Part shown: one piece after another, positions 44,783 to 52,250 of the stretch
Layout of the letters: each line of letters begins with the position of its first letter
Numbering within the stretch: position 1 is the stretch's first letter
DNA from: Qipengyuania vesicularis
GTDB lineage: Bacteria; Pseudomonadota; Alphaproteobacteria; Sphingomonadales; Sphingomonadaceae
Reading direction: 5' to 3'
DNA length: 64,000 nucleotides
Assembly (NCBI RefSeq): GCF_019711415.1
Contig: NZ_JAIGNJ010000002.1
Location: 496,001 to 560,000 of the forward strand
Made by a program: the position numbers and the translations under genes
The notes under the pieces: model-generated
Told to the model about the DNA's origin: nothing
Databases searched by the model: none
The model's input: the letters and a program-made list of their open reading frames with translations, nothing else

Positions 44783-45700
44783 TTACCCACCGCCGCTCGC
44801 CAGCTTGGGCGGTGGGCTTCCGCGTGCGAGGATCAGGGCTGTTCCGACGAGCACCATTCCGAGAATGTCGAGCGCCACCAGCATTTCGCCGAAAACCAGC
44901 CAGCCAATAGTGGCGGCGATGGCAGGCTGAGTCAGCAGCGCCATACCAATGATAAGCGGTGGGAAGTTGCGGAGCGAATATACGAGCAGTCCCTGCCCGA
45001 CGATCTGGCTCGAAAACGCAAGGAGCACGACCGGCTCCCACCCCTTGGCGCCCGGAAGAATTGGTTCTCCTGCAAATGCAGCCATTCCAAGCAAGAGCGG
45101 CGAGGCGGCCAGGCTTACCAGTAGCAGGACGCTCCAGGGACCGAGCGTTGCCCGCGCCCGCTGCGCTGGTAGCAGGTAGAAGGCATAGCAAAGCCCGGCG
45201 AACAGGCAGAACAAGTCGCCCACGAAAGTCGTCGTCGAGATTTCGAGGCTTCGACCGAGCAGGATGGCCGCGCCGACCAGCGCCGCGATCACGCCCCCAC
45301 CTTCGCGCCAGGACGGGGCGCGGCGGAGCGCCACCAGTCCCCAGAGCATCAGGATGATGCTGCCCGAGTTGCCGAATAGCACGGCATTGCCGAGCCGCGT
45401 GCGTTCGATCCCGACATGCCAGCTTGCAAGATCCATGGCGAAGAAGATGCCCGCCGCCACGACTAACAGGGCCATGCGCCGGTCGAGCTTTCCAGGTGTC
45501 CGCGTCCGCCACGCCAAGAAGGCAATCACGGGAATCGGCAGGAACAGCCGCCAGAATGCAGCGGAGATCGGGCCGGTATCGGACAATCGCACCAGCCACG
45601 GCCCCAGGGCCAGCGCAATGTTTCCGGCTATCAACGCGGCAAAGTGCCATGCGCCTGCCTGAAAGCCATTCTTGTCGGCAGTGGCGGTTGTCTCACCCAT
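44783..45700 (-). CDS. EamA/DMT-family transporter
   Basis: The 305-residue protein has ten predicted helices in two five-helix EamA repeats. The first holds NAVLFGNSGSIILMLWGLVA and the second IVGQGLLVYSLRNFPPLIIG. DMT transporters export amino acids, metabolites or drugs, and the substrate cannot be read from sequence. Translation starts at ATG 45700. It is divergent from the alkene reductase gene across 55 bases and ends base-to-base with the DUF2254 gene. Confidence 0.88.
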   Translation of the reverse strand: MGETTATADKNGFQAGAWHFAALIAGNIALALGPWLVRLSDTGPISAAFWRLFLPIPVIAFLAWRTRTPGKLDRRMALLVVAAGIFFAMDLASWHVGIERTRLGNAVLFGNSGSIILMLWGLVALRRAPSWREGGGVIAALVGAAILLGRSLEISTTTFVGDLFCLFAGLCYAFYLLPAQRARATLGPWSVLLLVSLAASPLLLGMAAFAGEPILPGAKGWEPVVLLAFSSQIVGQGLLVYSLRNFPPLIIGMALLTQPAIAATIGWLVFGEMLVALDILGMVLVGTALILARGSPPPKLASGGG

Positions 45701-45755
45701 GTTCGCCCCCTAGCTCTCCTGTCACACAAGGCCAGCCAAAAAGGACGATGCCTTT

Positions 45756-46865
45756 ATGCATGACACCCTGTTCCAGCCGCTCACCCTCGGTGCAATCGAG
45801 GCCAAGAACCGGATTTTCATGGCTCCACTCACGCGCGGTCGTTCGACCCAGCCGGGGTCGGTCCCTAACGAGATGATGGCGACCTATTACCGCCAGCGCG
45901 CTTCGGCCGGGCTGATCATTTCCGAAGCAACCGGCATCAGCGTGGAGGGCCTCGGCTGGCCCGCAGCCCCTGGCATCTGGAGCGAGGCGCAGACCGAAGG
46001 GTGGAAGCCGGTGACCGAAGCGGTTCACGAGGAAGGCGGAGCGATTGTCCTCCAGCTGTGGCACATGGGACGGCTGGTGCATCCCGATTTCCTCGGTGGC
46101 AACCCGCCCGTCTCGGCCAGTGCGACCAAGGCGCCCGGCCATGCCCATACCTTCGAGGGCCGCAAGGATTACGAACAGGCGCGCGAGCTGTCGCAGGACG
46201 AGATCGCCCGCGTGGTCGCGGATTACCGGCACGCCGCCGAAAACGCGAAGAAGGCCGGCTTCGACGGCGTCCAGCTGCACGGTGCGAATGGCTATCTCGT
46301 CGACCAGTTCTTGCGCGACAGCACGAACCTGCGCGACGACGAATATGGCGGCAGCCCCGAGAATCGCACCCGTTTCCTGCGCGAAGTCCTGAGTGCGCTG
46401 GTCGATGTCTGGGGCGCGGACCGCGTCGGCGTGCGCCTTTCTCCCAATGGCGAAACGCAGGGCTGCGATGATAGCAATCCTGCTGCCACATTCGGAGCCG
46501 CGGCCAGGGTTGTCGAGGACCTCGGCCTTGCCTTTCTCGAACTGCGCGAACCGGGTCCGGATGGCACTTTCGGCGCTACCGAAGTCCCCAAGCAAAGCCC
46601 GCTCATCCGCCAGACCTATTCGGGTCCGCTGATCCTCAATTCCGACTACACGCCCGATCAGGCAGTGGCCGATATCGAGGCTGATCGCTGCGATGCCGTC
46701 AGCTGGGGCCGCGATTTCATTTCCAATCCCGACCTTCCGGAACGCTTCAGGCTCGGCGCGGATCTGCAGCCCAACGTCAACGTCCCGCAGAGCTGGTACC
46801 TGCCGGGCCCCGAAGGTTATATCGATTACCCGATGCTAACCAAGGAAGCGCACACTGAAGCCTGA
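45756..46865 (+). CDS. Old yellow enzyme family alkene reductase (NemA-like)
   Basis: The 369-residue flavoprotein has the FMN-barrel motifs of the family. These are KNRIFMAPLTRGRS, LWHMGRLVHPDF, the substrate pair in FDGVQLHGANGYLVDQFLRD (H-x-x-N), YGGSPENRTRFL, and the late AVSWGRDFISNPDLPER. Such enzymes reduce activated C=C bonds or nitro-esters with NADPH. The substrate is unknown. It may share regulation with the divergent EamA transporter, by position only. Confidence 0.93.
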   Translation: MHDTLFQPLTLGAIEAKNRIFMAPLTRGRSTQPGSVPNEMMATYYRQRASAGLIISEATGISVEGLGWPAAPGIWSEAQTEGWKPVTEAVHEEGGAIVLQLWHMGRLVHPDFLGGNPPVSASATKAPGHAHTFEGRKDYEQARELSQDEIARVVADYRHAAENAKKAGFDGVQLHGANGYLVDQFLRDSTNLRDDEYGGSPENRTRFLREVLSALVDVWGADRVGVRLSPNGETQGCDDSNPAATFGAAARVVEDLGLAFLELREPGPDGTFGATEVPKQSPLIRQTYSGPLILNSDYTPDQAVADIEADRCDAVSWGRDFISNPDLPERFRLGADLQPNVNVPQSWYLPGPEGYIDYPMLTKEAHTEA

Positions 46866-46911
46866 GTGATTCGCGCCGTTCGGGGGCGTTTCGCGCTCGA
46901 CGGAGGTGACA

Positions 46912-47790
46912 ATGCGCTCGTGGCTGCTGGTCCCGGCGGACAAGGAAAAGGCATTGGGCGAGGCGGCGCTGAGTGGCGCCGACGTCGTCGTGCTCGATCT
47001 CGCGCGCGCGGTTTCAAGCCCAGAGGCCAAGCTGCCGATCCGTCTGGCAGCGAGGAATTGGCTGCTCACGCATGGCGAGCGGATCACCTCGATGCGCGCG
47101 GCCTCACGCTGGATCCGTATCGGCCCCATGTCGAGCGACTATTGGCGCGCCGACCTCGAAGCCGCGCTCGAGGGTGCGCCCGATGGCGTGGTCCTGGCCG
47201 AATGCACGAATGTCGAGGAACTGAAGAACCTGGCTGCCGCGCTCTATGAGCTCGAAGGGCGTGCGGGCCTGCGTCCCAATTCGACGAAGATCATGCCCGA
47301 GTTGGGCTCCAGCCCGGCTTCGGCCTTCCAGCTTCGCCAGTTTGCCGAGGAACTGCATCCGCGCGTAACGGGCCTCTCTTGGGATGCGGCAGCCCTTGCG
47401 CGATCGCTCAGGGCGCGCAGGATGCGAGGGCCCGGGGGATTGTGGACCGATCCGCTCGCCATGGTTCGCGCACAGGTGCTCCTTGCCGCCCATGCACAGG
47501 GTCTGCAGGTGATCGAGGCCCCCTTCCGCGATCGCCGCGACGAGGAAGCCGCCGTGCGCGCCTTTCACGCAGCACGGGCCGACGGCTTCACCGGAATGCT
47601 GGCAATCCACCCATCACAGATTGACGGCATCAACAATGCCTTTGCTCCGACGAGCGAAGAGCTGGCCGAAGCACGCGAAATGACCGGCCTGTTCGAGCTC
47701 AATCCGGGATCGGAAACGGTTGTGTTTCGCGGGCGAATGATCGGCCAGAGAGAACTCGCCAAGGCCACGGCCCTGCTCGGCGAGGACTAG
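46912..47790 (+). CDS. CitE-like HpcH/HpaI aldolase family lyase
   Basis: The 292-residue TIM-barrel protein begins MRSWLLVPADKEKALGEAAL and has GADVVVLDLARAV, the metal-site region WDAAAL, and MLAIHPSQIDGINNAFAP. Members without the citrate-lyase partners are usually malyl-CoA or citramalyl-CoA lyases. It lacks citD/citF neighbours, so citrate lyase itself is unlikely. ATG 46912 with GGAGG five bases upstream is chosen over GTG 46906. It follows the alkene reductase by 46 bases. Confidence 0.85.
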   Translation: MRSWLLVPADKEKALGEAALSGADVVVLDLARAVSSPEAKLPIRLAARNWLLTHGERITSMRAASRWIRIGPMSSDYWRADLEAALEGAPDGVVLAECTNVEELKNLAAALYELEGRAGLRPNSTKIMPELGSSPASAFQLRQFAEELHPRVTGLSWDAAALARSLRARRMRGPGGLWTDPLAMVRAQVLLAAHAQGLQVIEAPFRDRRDEEAAVRAFHAARADGFTGMLAIHPSQIDGINNAFAPTSEELAEAREMTGLFELNPGSETVVFRGRMIGQRELAKATALLGED

Positions 47791-47793
47791 GCT

Positions 47794-48096
47794 CTACTCG
47801 GATTGCTCCGCTTCTTCTGCGGGTGCGGGCTCTTCGACAGGTTCAGGCTCTCCCTGCACCGCCGCATCGGGTTCCTCGTCCGGCTCTTCCGACGCCGCGC
47901 TTTCCACACGCACCTCGCGCAAAGGGGGCGATTGCGAGGTTACCGTATCGAGCGGCAGCATGTCGTCGCTGATCGAACCGCCCAGCACTTCACCACGCGC
48001 GGTCGCATTCTCGTCGACCTGTTCTGCTGGCGCGGAGTTGTCGCCGCAAGCCGCCAGGACGAGGCAGGTTGCAGCAAGGATCGCAAATCGGTTCAT
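47794..48096 (-). CDS. Small acidic lipoprotein, function unknown
   Basis: The 100-residue protein has a lipoprotein signal ([20 protein letters not shown], lipobox LAAC) and an unstructured Glu/Pro-rich tail ([20 protein letters not shown]). No domain is recognisable. It overlaps the lipB stop as ATGA, so it is translationally coupled to lipB on the minus strand. Its stop lies four bases from that of the convergent CitE-like gene. Confidence 0.75.
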   Translation of the reverse strand: MNRFAILAATCLVLAACGDNSAPAEQVDENATARGEVLGGSISDDMLPLDTVTSQSPPLREVRVESAASEEPDEEPDAAVQGEPEPVEEPAPAEEAEQSE

Positions 48097-48764
48097 GGCA
48101 GCGCGCAGGCCTTTCCTTCGAGCGCGGCAAGGAAATCGCCTGCGCGGTCCTTCAATGCCTCATCGAAGGCAGCAGGCGCAAGATCGATGCCGAGCCGTTC
48201 CAGACTTGTCACGCCGAATTCCTCGATCCCGCATGGCACGATCCCGGTGAAGTGAGACAGGTCGGGTGCGAGATTGACCGAGAAACCGTGCATCGTGATC
48301 CACCTGCGGACGCGGACGCCGATCGCCCCGATCTTGGCTTCCCGCCCGTCGATATCGCGCGTCCAGATGCCGATGCGTCCTGCCGAACGCCAGCATTCGA
48401 CGCCGATATCGCCCAGCGTGGCGATGACCCAGCCCTCGAGCGAATGGACAAAGCAACGCACATCGCGGCCGCGTTCCTTGAGGTCTAGCATGACGTAGCC
48501 GATGCGCTGTCCTGGACCGTGATACGTATAGCGACCACCCCGCCCCGCCTCGACGACTTCGAACCGCGGATCGAGCAGTTCGGCGCCGTCGGCACTGGTT
48601 CCGGCAGTATAGACCGGCGGATGTTCGAGCAGCCAGACGAGTTCGCTCGCCTCGCCCGCGGAAATCGCGGCGTTGCGCGCCTCCATCGCCGACAGCGCAT
48701 CTCGATAGGGCACCTGGCCCTGCTCGGCTCGCCATTCGAGATTTTCGGGGAGTTGCGCTTTCAT
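48093..48764 (-). CDS. lipB: Octanoyl-[acyl-carrier-protein]:protein octanoyltransferase LipB
   Basis: LipB moves octanoate from acyl carrier protein to lipoyl domains, the first step of lipoate synthesis. The 223-residue protein shows [20 protein letters not shown], the catalytic lysine in [15 protein letters not shown] and the catalytic cysteine in [17 protein letters not shown] 48764 begins the family-like start [12 protein letters not shown]. An upstream in-frame start adds twelve residues. lipA is not in the window. Confidence 0.95.
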   Translation of the reverse strand: MKAQLPENLEWRAEQGQVPYRDALSAMEARNAAISAGEASELVWLLEHPPVYTAGTSADGAELLDPRFEVVEAGRGGRYTYHGPGQRIGYVMLDLKERGRDVRCFVHSLEGWVIATLGDIGVECWRSAGRIGIWTRDIDGREAKIGAIGVRVRRWITMHGFSVNLAPDLSHFTGIVPCGIEEFGVTSLERLGIDLAPAAFDEALKDRAGDFLAALEGKACALP

Positions 48765-48824
48765 CGACGATTGCGTGGCGATTGTCTTCGCGCTTATCAA
48801 GGGGGAAGAAAGAGGGGAATCCCG

Positions 48825-49658
48825 ATGAAGTTCGATCTCGACACTGCGTGGAAAGACACGACGAGCCTCATACGCGAGACTTTCAGCCTGCTCGCTGTAA
48901 TCGCGGGGGTGTTCTATTTCGTCCCCTACACCGCAGCCCAGCTATGGATTCCCGGCATGAGCGAGCTGATCAACGGAGATTTCGATCCCAATTCGGACCG
49001 GATGCAAGCCATGGTCAACGACATGTTCGCCAATTACTGGTGGGCGCTCTTATTGCTCATAATCGTGCAGGGCATCGGGATGCTAGCCATGCTGACCATG
49101 CTCAGGCGGCACGAAAGACCAACGGTCGCCGAGGCGATCGGGAATGGAGCCCGCTCGGTCGCTAGCTATATTGCGGCAGCCCTCATCATTGGGTTCGGTT
49201 TGGGCATCCTCATCGTCCTGTTGGTGGCGATACCACTTGCGACAGGGATTGCCGCGCTTGGCGTGCTTGGCGCGATCGCTGCCTTCGTGTTCTTCTGCTA
49301 TGCGCTTACCAAGCTATCTCTCAGCACCCCCGTCATCGCGATCGAGGGTCAACTCAATCCGCTCGTCGCACTGCGCCGTTCGTGGCAACTCACCAAGGGC
49401 AACAGCCTGCGATTGTTCTTCTTTTACCTGCTGATCGTCGTAGCCTATTTCGTGATCTCGGTGTTGATCGGGCTGCTCTTCATGCTCGTTTTTGCGTTTG
49501 GCGGACCCGAGAGCCAGGAATTCGGTCAAGCTATCAGCACCAGTCTGATCAACGCGATCGCAGCGATCATATCGGCATGCCTGCTGGCAGCGGTCTATCG
49601 CCAGTTCACCCGGCTGCGCGATCACGCGCAAGCAGCCGGCGTACCGCCGACTGACTAA
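48825..49658 (+). CDS. Polytopic membrane protein, GPDPase-membrane-domain-like
   Basis: The 277-residue protein has six or so hydrophobic helices. Its middle ([20 protein letters not shown], then [20 protein letters not shown]) has the feature of membrane domains annotated as GPDPase-type: a conserved Pro after a helix and an SW-T-G-N segment before the next. No enzyme domain is attached. AGAGGGGA precedes ATG 48825. Function is unknown. Its TAA interlocks with the stop of the convergent methyltransferase gene. Confidence 0.7.
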   Translation: MKFDLDTAWKDTTSLIRETFSLLAVIAGVFYFVPYTAAQLWIPGMSELINGDFDPNSDRMQAMVNDMFANYWWALLLLIIVQGIGMLAMLTMLRRHERPTVAEAIGNGARSVASYIAAALIIGFGLGILIVLLVAIPLATGIAALGVLGAIAAFVFFCYALTKLSLSTPVIAIEGQLNPLVALRRSWQLTKGNSLRLFFFYLLIVVAYFVISVLIGLLFMLVFAFGGPESQEFGQAISTSLINAIAAIISACLLAAVYRQFTRLRDHAQAAGVPPTD

Positions 49659-50290
49659 CCCTCGGTTCGCTTCCAGCCCCAGAACAGCTGGCAAGGAAGA
49701 ATGTTGAGCGCTTCGAAACCGCTGTCGATGCGCTCAAAATGGCGCGCCATGTAGTCGCGTGCCTTGGCGGAGAACTGGTAGACGAGGAACGCGCCGCCCG
49801 GGCGGATCACCCGATAGGTTGCCGCTGCAATCGCCGGGCCGACGCCTTCGGGCAGAGTCGAAAACGGCAAGCCGGAAAGCACGTAGTCGGCATGATCGTG
49901 GCCATGCGCCCTTACAATCTCCTCCACATCCGCTGCGGATCCATGAATGGCCGAAAAGCGGCTGTCTCGGAAATGCTTCTTCAGATAGTCGATATAGAGC
50001 GGGTTGGTATCGATCACGATCAGCTGACCGTCACGCGGGAGCCGGTCCAGCACTTCCTGACAGAACGTGCCGACACCCGGGCCATACTCCACGAAGACCT
50101 TGCACTCATCCCATTTGACCGGGCCGAGTATCTTGCGAATGGTGAAGCGAGATGAAGGAATGATCGATCCGACCATCTTCGGCTCTTCGAGGAAACCCTT
50201 GAAGAAGACGCCCCATTGACCGAACAGCCGAGCAGCGCGATCCTTCAGCGTGCGACGCTCGATCGCGCCGATACCTTGTTGACCCGACAA
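49655..50290 (-). CDS. Class I SAM-dependent methyltransferase, PmtA-like
   Basis: The 211-residue protein has the SAM-binding motif VEYGPGVGTFCQEVLDRL, the acidic motif IVIDTNPLYIDYL and the motif-IV-like region DYVLSGLPFSTLPEGV. That pattern resembles phospholipid N-methyltransferases (PmtA) and rRNA-dimethylase-like proteins. No ATG opens the frame. TTG 50290 is preferred because GAGGA lies about eight bases upstream, and TTG 50314 lacks a ribosome site. Phosphatidylethanolamine methylation is possible but unproven. Confidence 0.75.
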   Translation of the reverse strand: MSGQQGIGAIERRTLKDRAARLFGQWGVFFKGFLEEPKMVGSIIPSSRFTIRKILGPVKWDECKVFVEYGPGVGTFCQEVLDRLPRDGQLIVIDTNPLYIDYLKKHFRDSRFSAIHGSAADVEEIVRAHGHDHADYVLSGLPFSTLPEGVGPAIAAATYRVIRPGGAFLVYQFSAKARDYMARHFERIDSGFEALNILPCQLFWGWKRTEG

Positions 50291-50383
50291 GAAAAAATCC
50301 TCGTGCAACCCCAATCGAGCTTGCGGGTTTGGCAGTGCGCGGGAAGCATTGCAAGCATGCGGAGAGAGGCCTAGCCGTAAACC

Positions 50384-51745
50384 ATGGCCGATGCCGATCC
50401 GAAAAGTTCCGTAGCGTCACAGCTGCCTCCTGCGCGGCGTCATATCTCGCGCGAACGCATGGCGCTGCTTTTTGCAGTCATGCTGACGACGGCCGCCGGC
50501 AATACGGCGATGCAGTCGGTCATGCCCTCGATCGGAACCGCGCTCGATATCGACGATGTCTGGATCAGCCTCGCCTACAGCTGGTCCGCACTGCTCTGGG
50601 TGATCTGCGCGCCGATCTGGGCGGACCGTTCCGACAGGCGGGGTCGCAAGGCCATGATGGCGGTGGGACTAATCGGCTTCATCGCTTCCATGGCGCTCTG
50701 CGGCCTTGCGCTCTGGCTGGGTCTCGCCGGGATCCTCGGCGGGACGGCGGCGCTAATCGCTTTCGCTGTCGCGCGCAGCCTCTACGGTGGGTTCGGCAGC
50801 GCTGCCCCACCGGCAGTGCAGGCCTATGTGGCGAGCCGAACGCCGCGAGCCGAGCGCACGCAAGCCCTCTCTCTAATCGCCTCGAGCTTCGGCCTCGGGA
50901 CGGTGATCGGGCCCGCGCTGGCCCCGCTCATGGTGCTGCCACTCGTTGGGCTGACCGGCCCCTTCATCATCTTTGCGCTTATCGGATTCGCCACGCTGAC
51001 GGCGCTGCGGCTTCGCTTGCCCAATGATGAGCCGCAATTCCCCGCGCGAAGCCAGACCTATGACGCACCCTATGCCGGCGGTTCCACTTCTTCGCATCAG
51101 GACGAAGACGACGAAGACGACGAAGACGACGAGGAAGTCGAGCCGCACAAGCTGCGCTGGTTCGAGCCGCGCCTGCGCCCATGGGTGACGGTCGGCTTGC
51201 TAGGTGGGCACGCGCAGGCGATGGTGCTCGGGATTACCGGATTCCTCGTGCTCGACCGCCTTGGCCTGCGCGGCACTCCAGCCGAAGGGACTGGTCCGGT
51301 GGGCCTGGTGCTGATGTGCGGGGCGATCGCGACCCTGCTTGCGCAATGGGGCATAATCCCCCGTTTCAATCTCGGCCCGCGCACGGCCACCTTGTCCGGC
51401 ATCGCCATTGCGGCCTGCGGCGCGGCCTATCTCGGGGTTGCCGACAACCTCCATGCCATCGCCCTAGCCTATGCCATTGCCTCGCTTGGATTTGGCCTGT
51501 TTCGTCCCGGCAGCACGGCGGGCACATCGCTCGCCGTCACTCGCGCCGAGCAGGGGCAGGCGTCGGGTGTCACGGCCAGCGTCGCGGGTGCAAGCTTCAT
51601 CTACGCGCCAGCACTAGGCGTCTGGCTCTATGGCCATTCCGACTGGCTGGGATTTGGCCTGATCGTCGCGCTTTGCCTGATGGTCTTCGCCTACGGCTGG
51701 GCGACCCTGCAGAGCGACAGTAAGCTCACGCGCGAGCGGCGCTAG
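50384..51745 (+). CDS. MFS transporter with a long acidic central loop
   Basis: The 453-residue protein has twelve predicted helices and the MFS signature between helices 2 and 3 (APIWADRSDRRGRKAMMAVG). Helices 6 and 7 are separated by an unusually acidic loop near residues 235-260 (EDDEDDEDDEEVEPH), encoded by a nine-base tandem repeat. The SFGLGTVIGPALAPL motif-C-like stretch suggests an antiporter, possibly drug efflux. The substrate is unknown. Its stop interlocks with that of arsC. Confidence 0.88.
   Translation: MADADPKSSVASQLPPARRHISRERMALLFAVMLTTAAGNTAMQSVMPSIGTALDIDDVWISLAYSWSALLWVICAPIWADRSDRRGRKAMMAVGLIGFIASMALCGLALWLGLAGILGGTAALIAFAVARSLYGGFGSAAPPAVQAYVASRTPRAERTQALSLIASSFGLGTVIGPALAPLMVLPLVGLTGPFIIFALIGFATLTALRLRLPNDEPQFPARSQTYDAPYAGGSTSSHQDEDDEDDEDDEEVEPHKLRWFEPRLRPWVTVGLLGGHAQAMVLGITGFLVLDRLGLRGTPAEGTGPVGLVLMCGAIATLLAQWGIIPRFNLGPRTATLSGIAIAACGAAYLGVADNLHAIALAYAIASLGFGLFRPGSTAGTSLAVTRAEQGQASGVTASVAGASFIYAPALGVWLYGHSDWLGFGLIVALCLMVFAYGWATLQSDSKLTRERR
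51101..51133 (+). repeat. Nine-base tandem repeat inside the MFS gene
   Basis: GACGAAGAC is repeated three times in tandem (51101-51127) and followed by a partial GACGAG. It encodes the acidic run Asp-Glu-Asp between helices 6 and 7. Such a repeat could change length by slippage in frame, altering the loop without breaking the protein. Confidence 0.85.
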
Positions 51746-52086
51746 AGTATCTCCAGCACCTGGTCCTGTGGACGGCAAAGACGCGCGCCCTTGTCCGTCT
51801 CGACCAGCGGGCGTTCGATCAGGATCGGATCGGCTGCCATGGCCGCGAGCACCTCTTCTGCGCTTGCATCGGGCAGGCCGCGCTCCTGTGCGTCGGTGCC
51901 GCGCATCCGCAGGCCTTCGTTCGGCGTGATCCCGGCATCTCTGTAGAGCTGCGCCAGCTTCTCCACGCTCGGCGGGTCCTTGAGATACTCGATCACTTCG
52001 ACATCGACCTTCGACAGGTTCTCGAGGATGGCGAGCGTCTTGCGCGAGGTGCCGCACTTGGGGTTGTGCCAAATCGTGGCTTTCAT
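51742..52086 (-). CDS. arsC: Glutaredoxin-dependent arsenate reductase family protein (ArsC/YfgD)
   Basis: The 114-residue protein has the ArsC signature HNPKCGTSR (H7, C11, R15; HX3CX3R), the LKDPPS segment and IERPLVETDKGARLCRP. Arsenate reductases of this type reduce arsenate with glutaredoxin. Many chromosomal copies without arsB/arsR, as here, have no shown arsenic role. AAAGGAGA precedes ATG 52086 at an ideal distance. Family certain, substrate uncertain. Confidence 0.88.
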   Translation of the reverse strand: MKATIWHNPKCGTSRKTLAILENLSKVDVEVIEYLKDPPSVEKLAQLYRDAGITPNEGLRMRGTDAQERGLPDASAEEVLAAMAADPILIERPLVETDKGARLCRPQDQVLEIL

Positions 52087-52178
52087 CGGGATCTCCTTTG
52101 CCTCCCCGCTAATCGACCCTTGCGATGAGTGAAAGCGTCCCTTGCGATTTTTTCATCAGCGAAATCACGATTCAGGGT

Positions 52179-52235
52179 TGCTAATGCGAATGGCTCGCAA
52201 TAGCAGGATGGCAGAAATTGAGAATCGTTCGCAAG
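52179..52235 (+). promoter_or_regulatory. Two Fur-like operator palindromes at the siderophore receptor promoter
   Basis: Site one: TGCTAATGCGA (52179-52189) and TCGCAATAGCA (52195-52205) are near-perfect inverted arms around five bases, with one mismatch. Site two: TTGAGAA (52219-52225) and TTCGCAA (52229-52235) flank TCG. It differs from the distal bfd site only at two central positions. Both lie within 75 bases of the receptor ATG. Confidence 0.65.
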
Positions 52236-52250
52236 AATAGAAAGAACAGT

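Noticed and set aside
46912-47790. Citrate lyase beta subunit proper
   Set aside because: No citD, citF, citC or citX genes are nearby. The stand-alone gene fits malyl- or citramalyl-CoA lyase-like members better.
51101-51133. Tandem repeat as a possible CRISPR or regulatory array
   Set aside because: The units are nine bases with no spacers and lie in frame inside a coding sequence, so it is a coding microsatellite.
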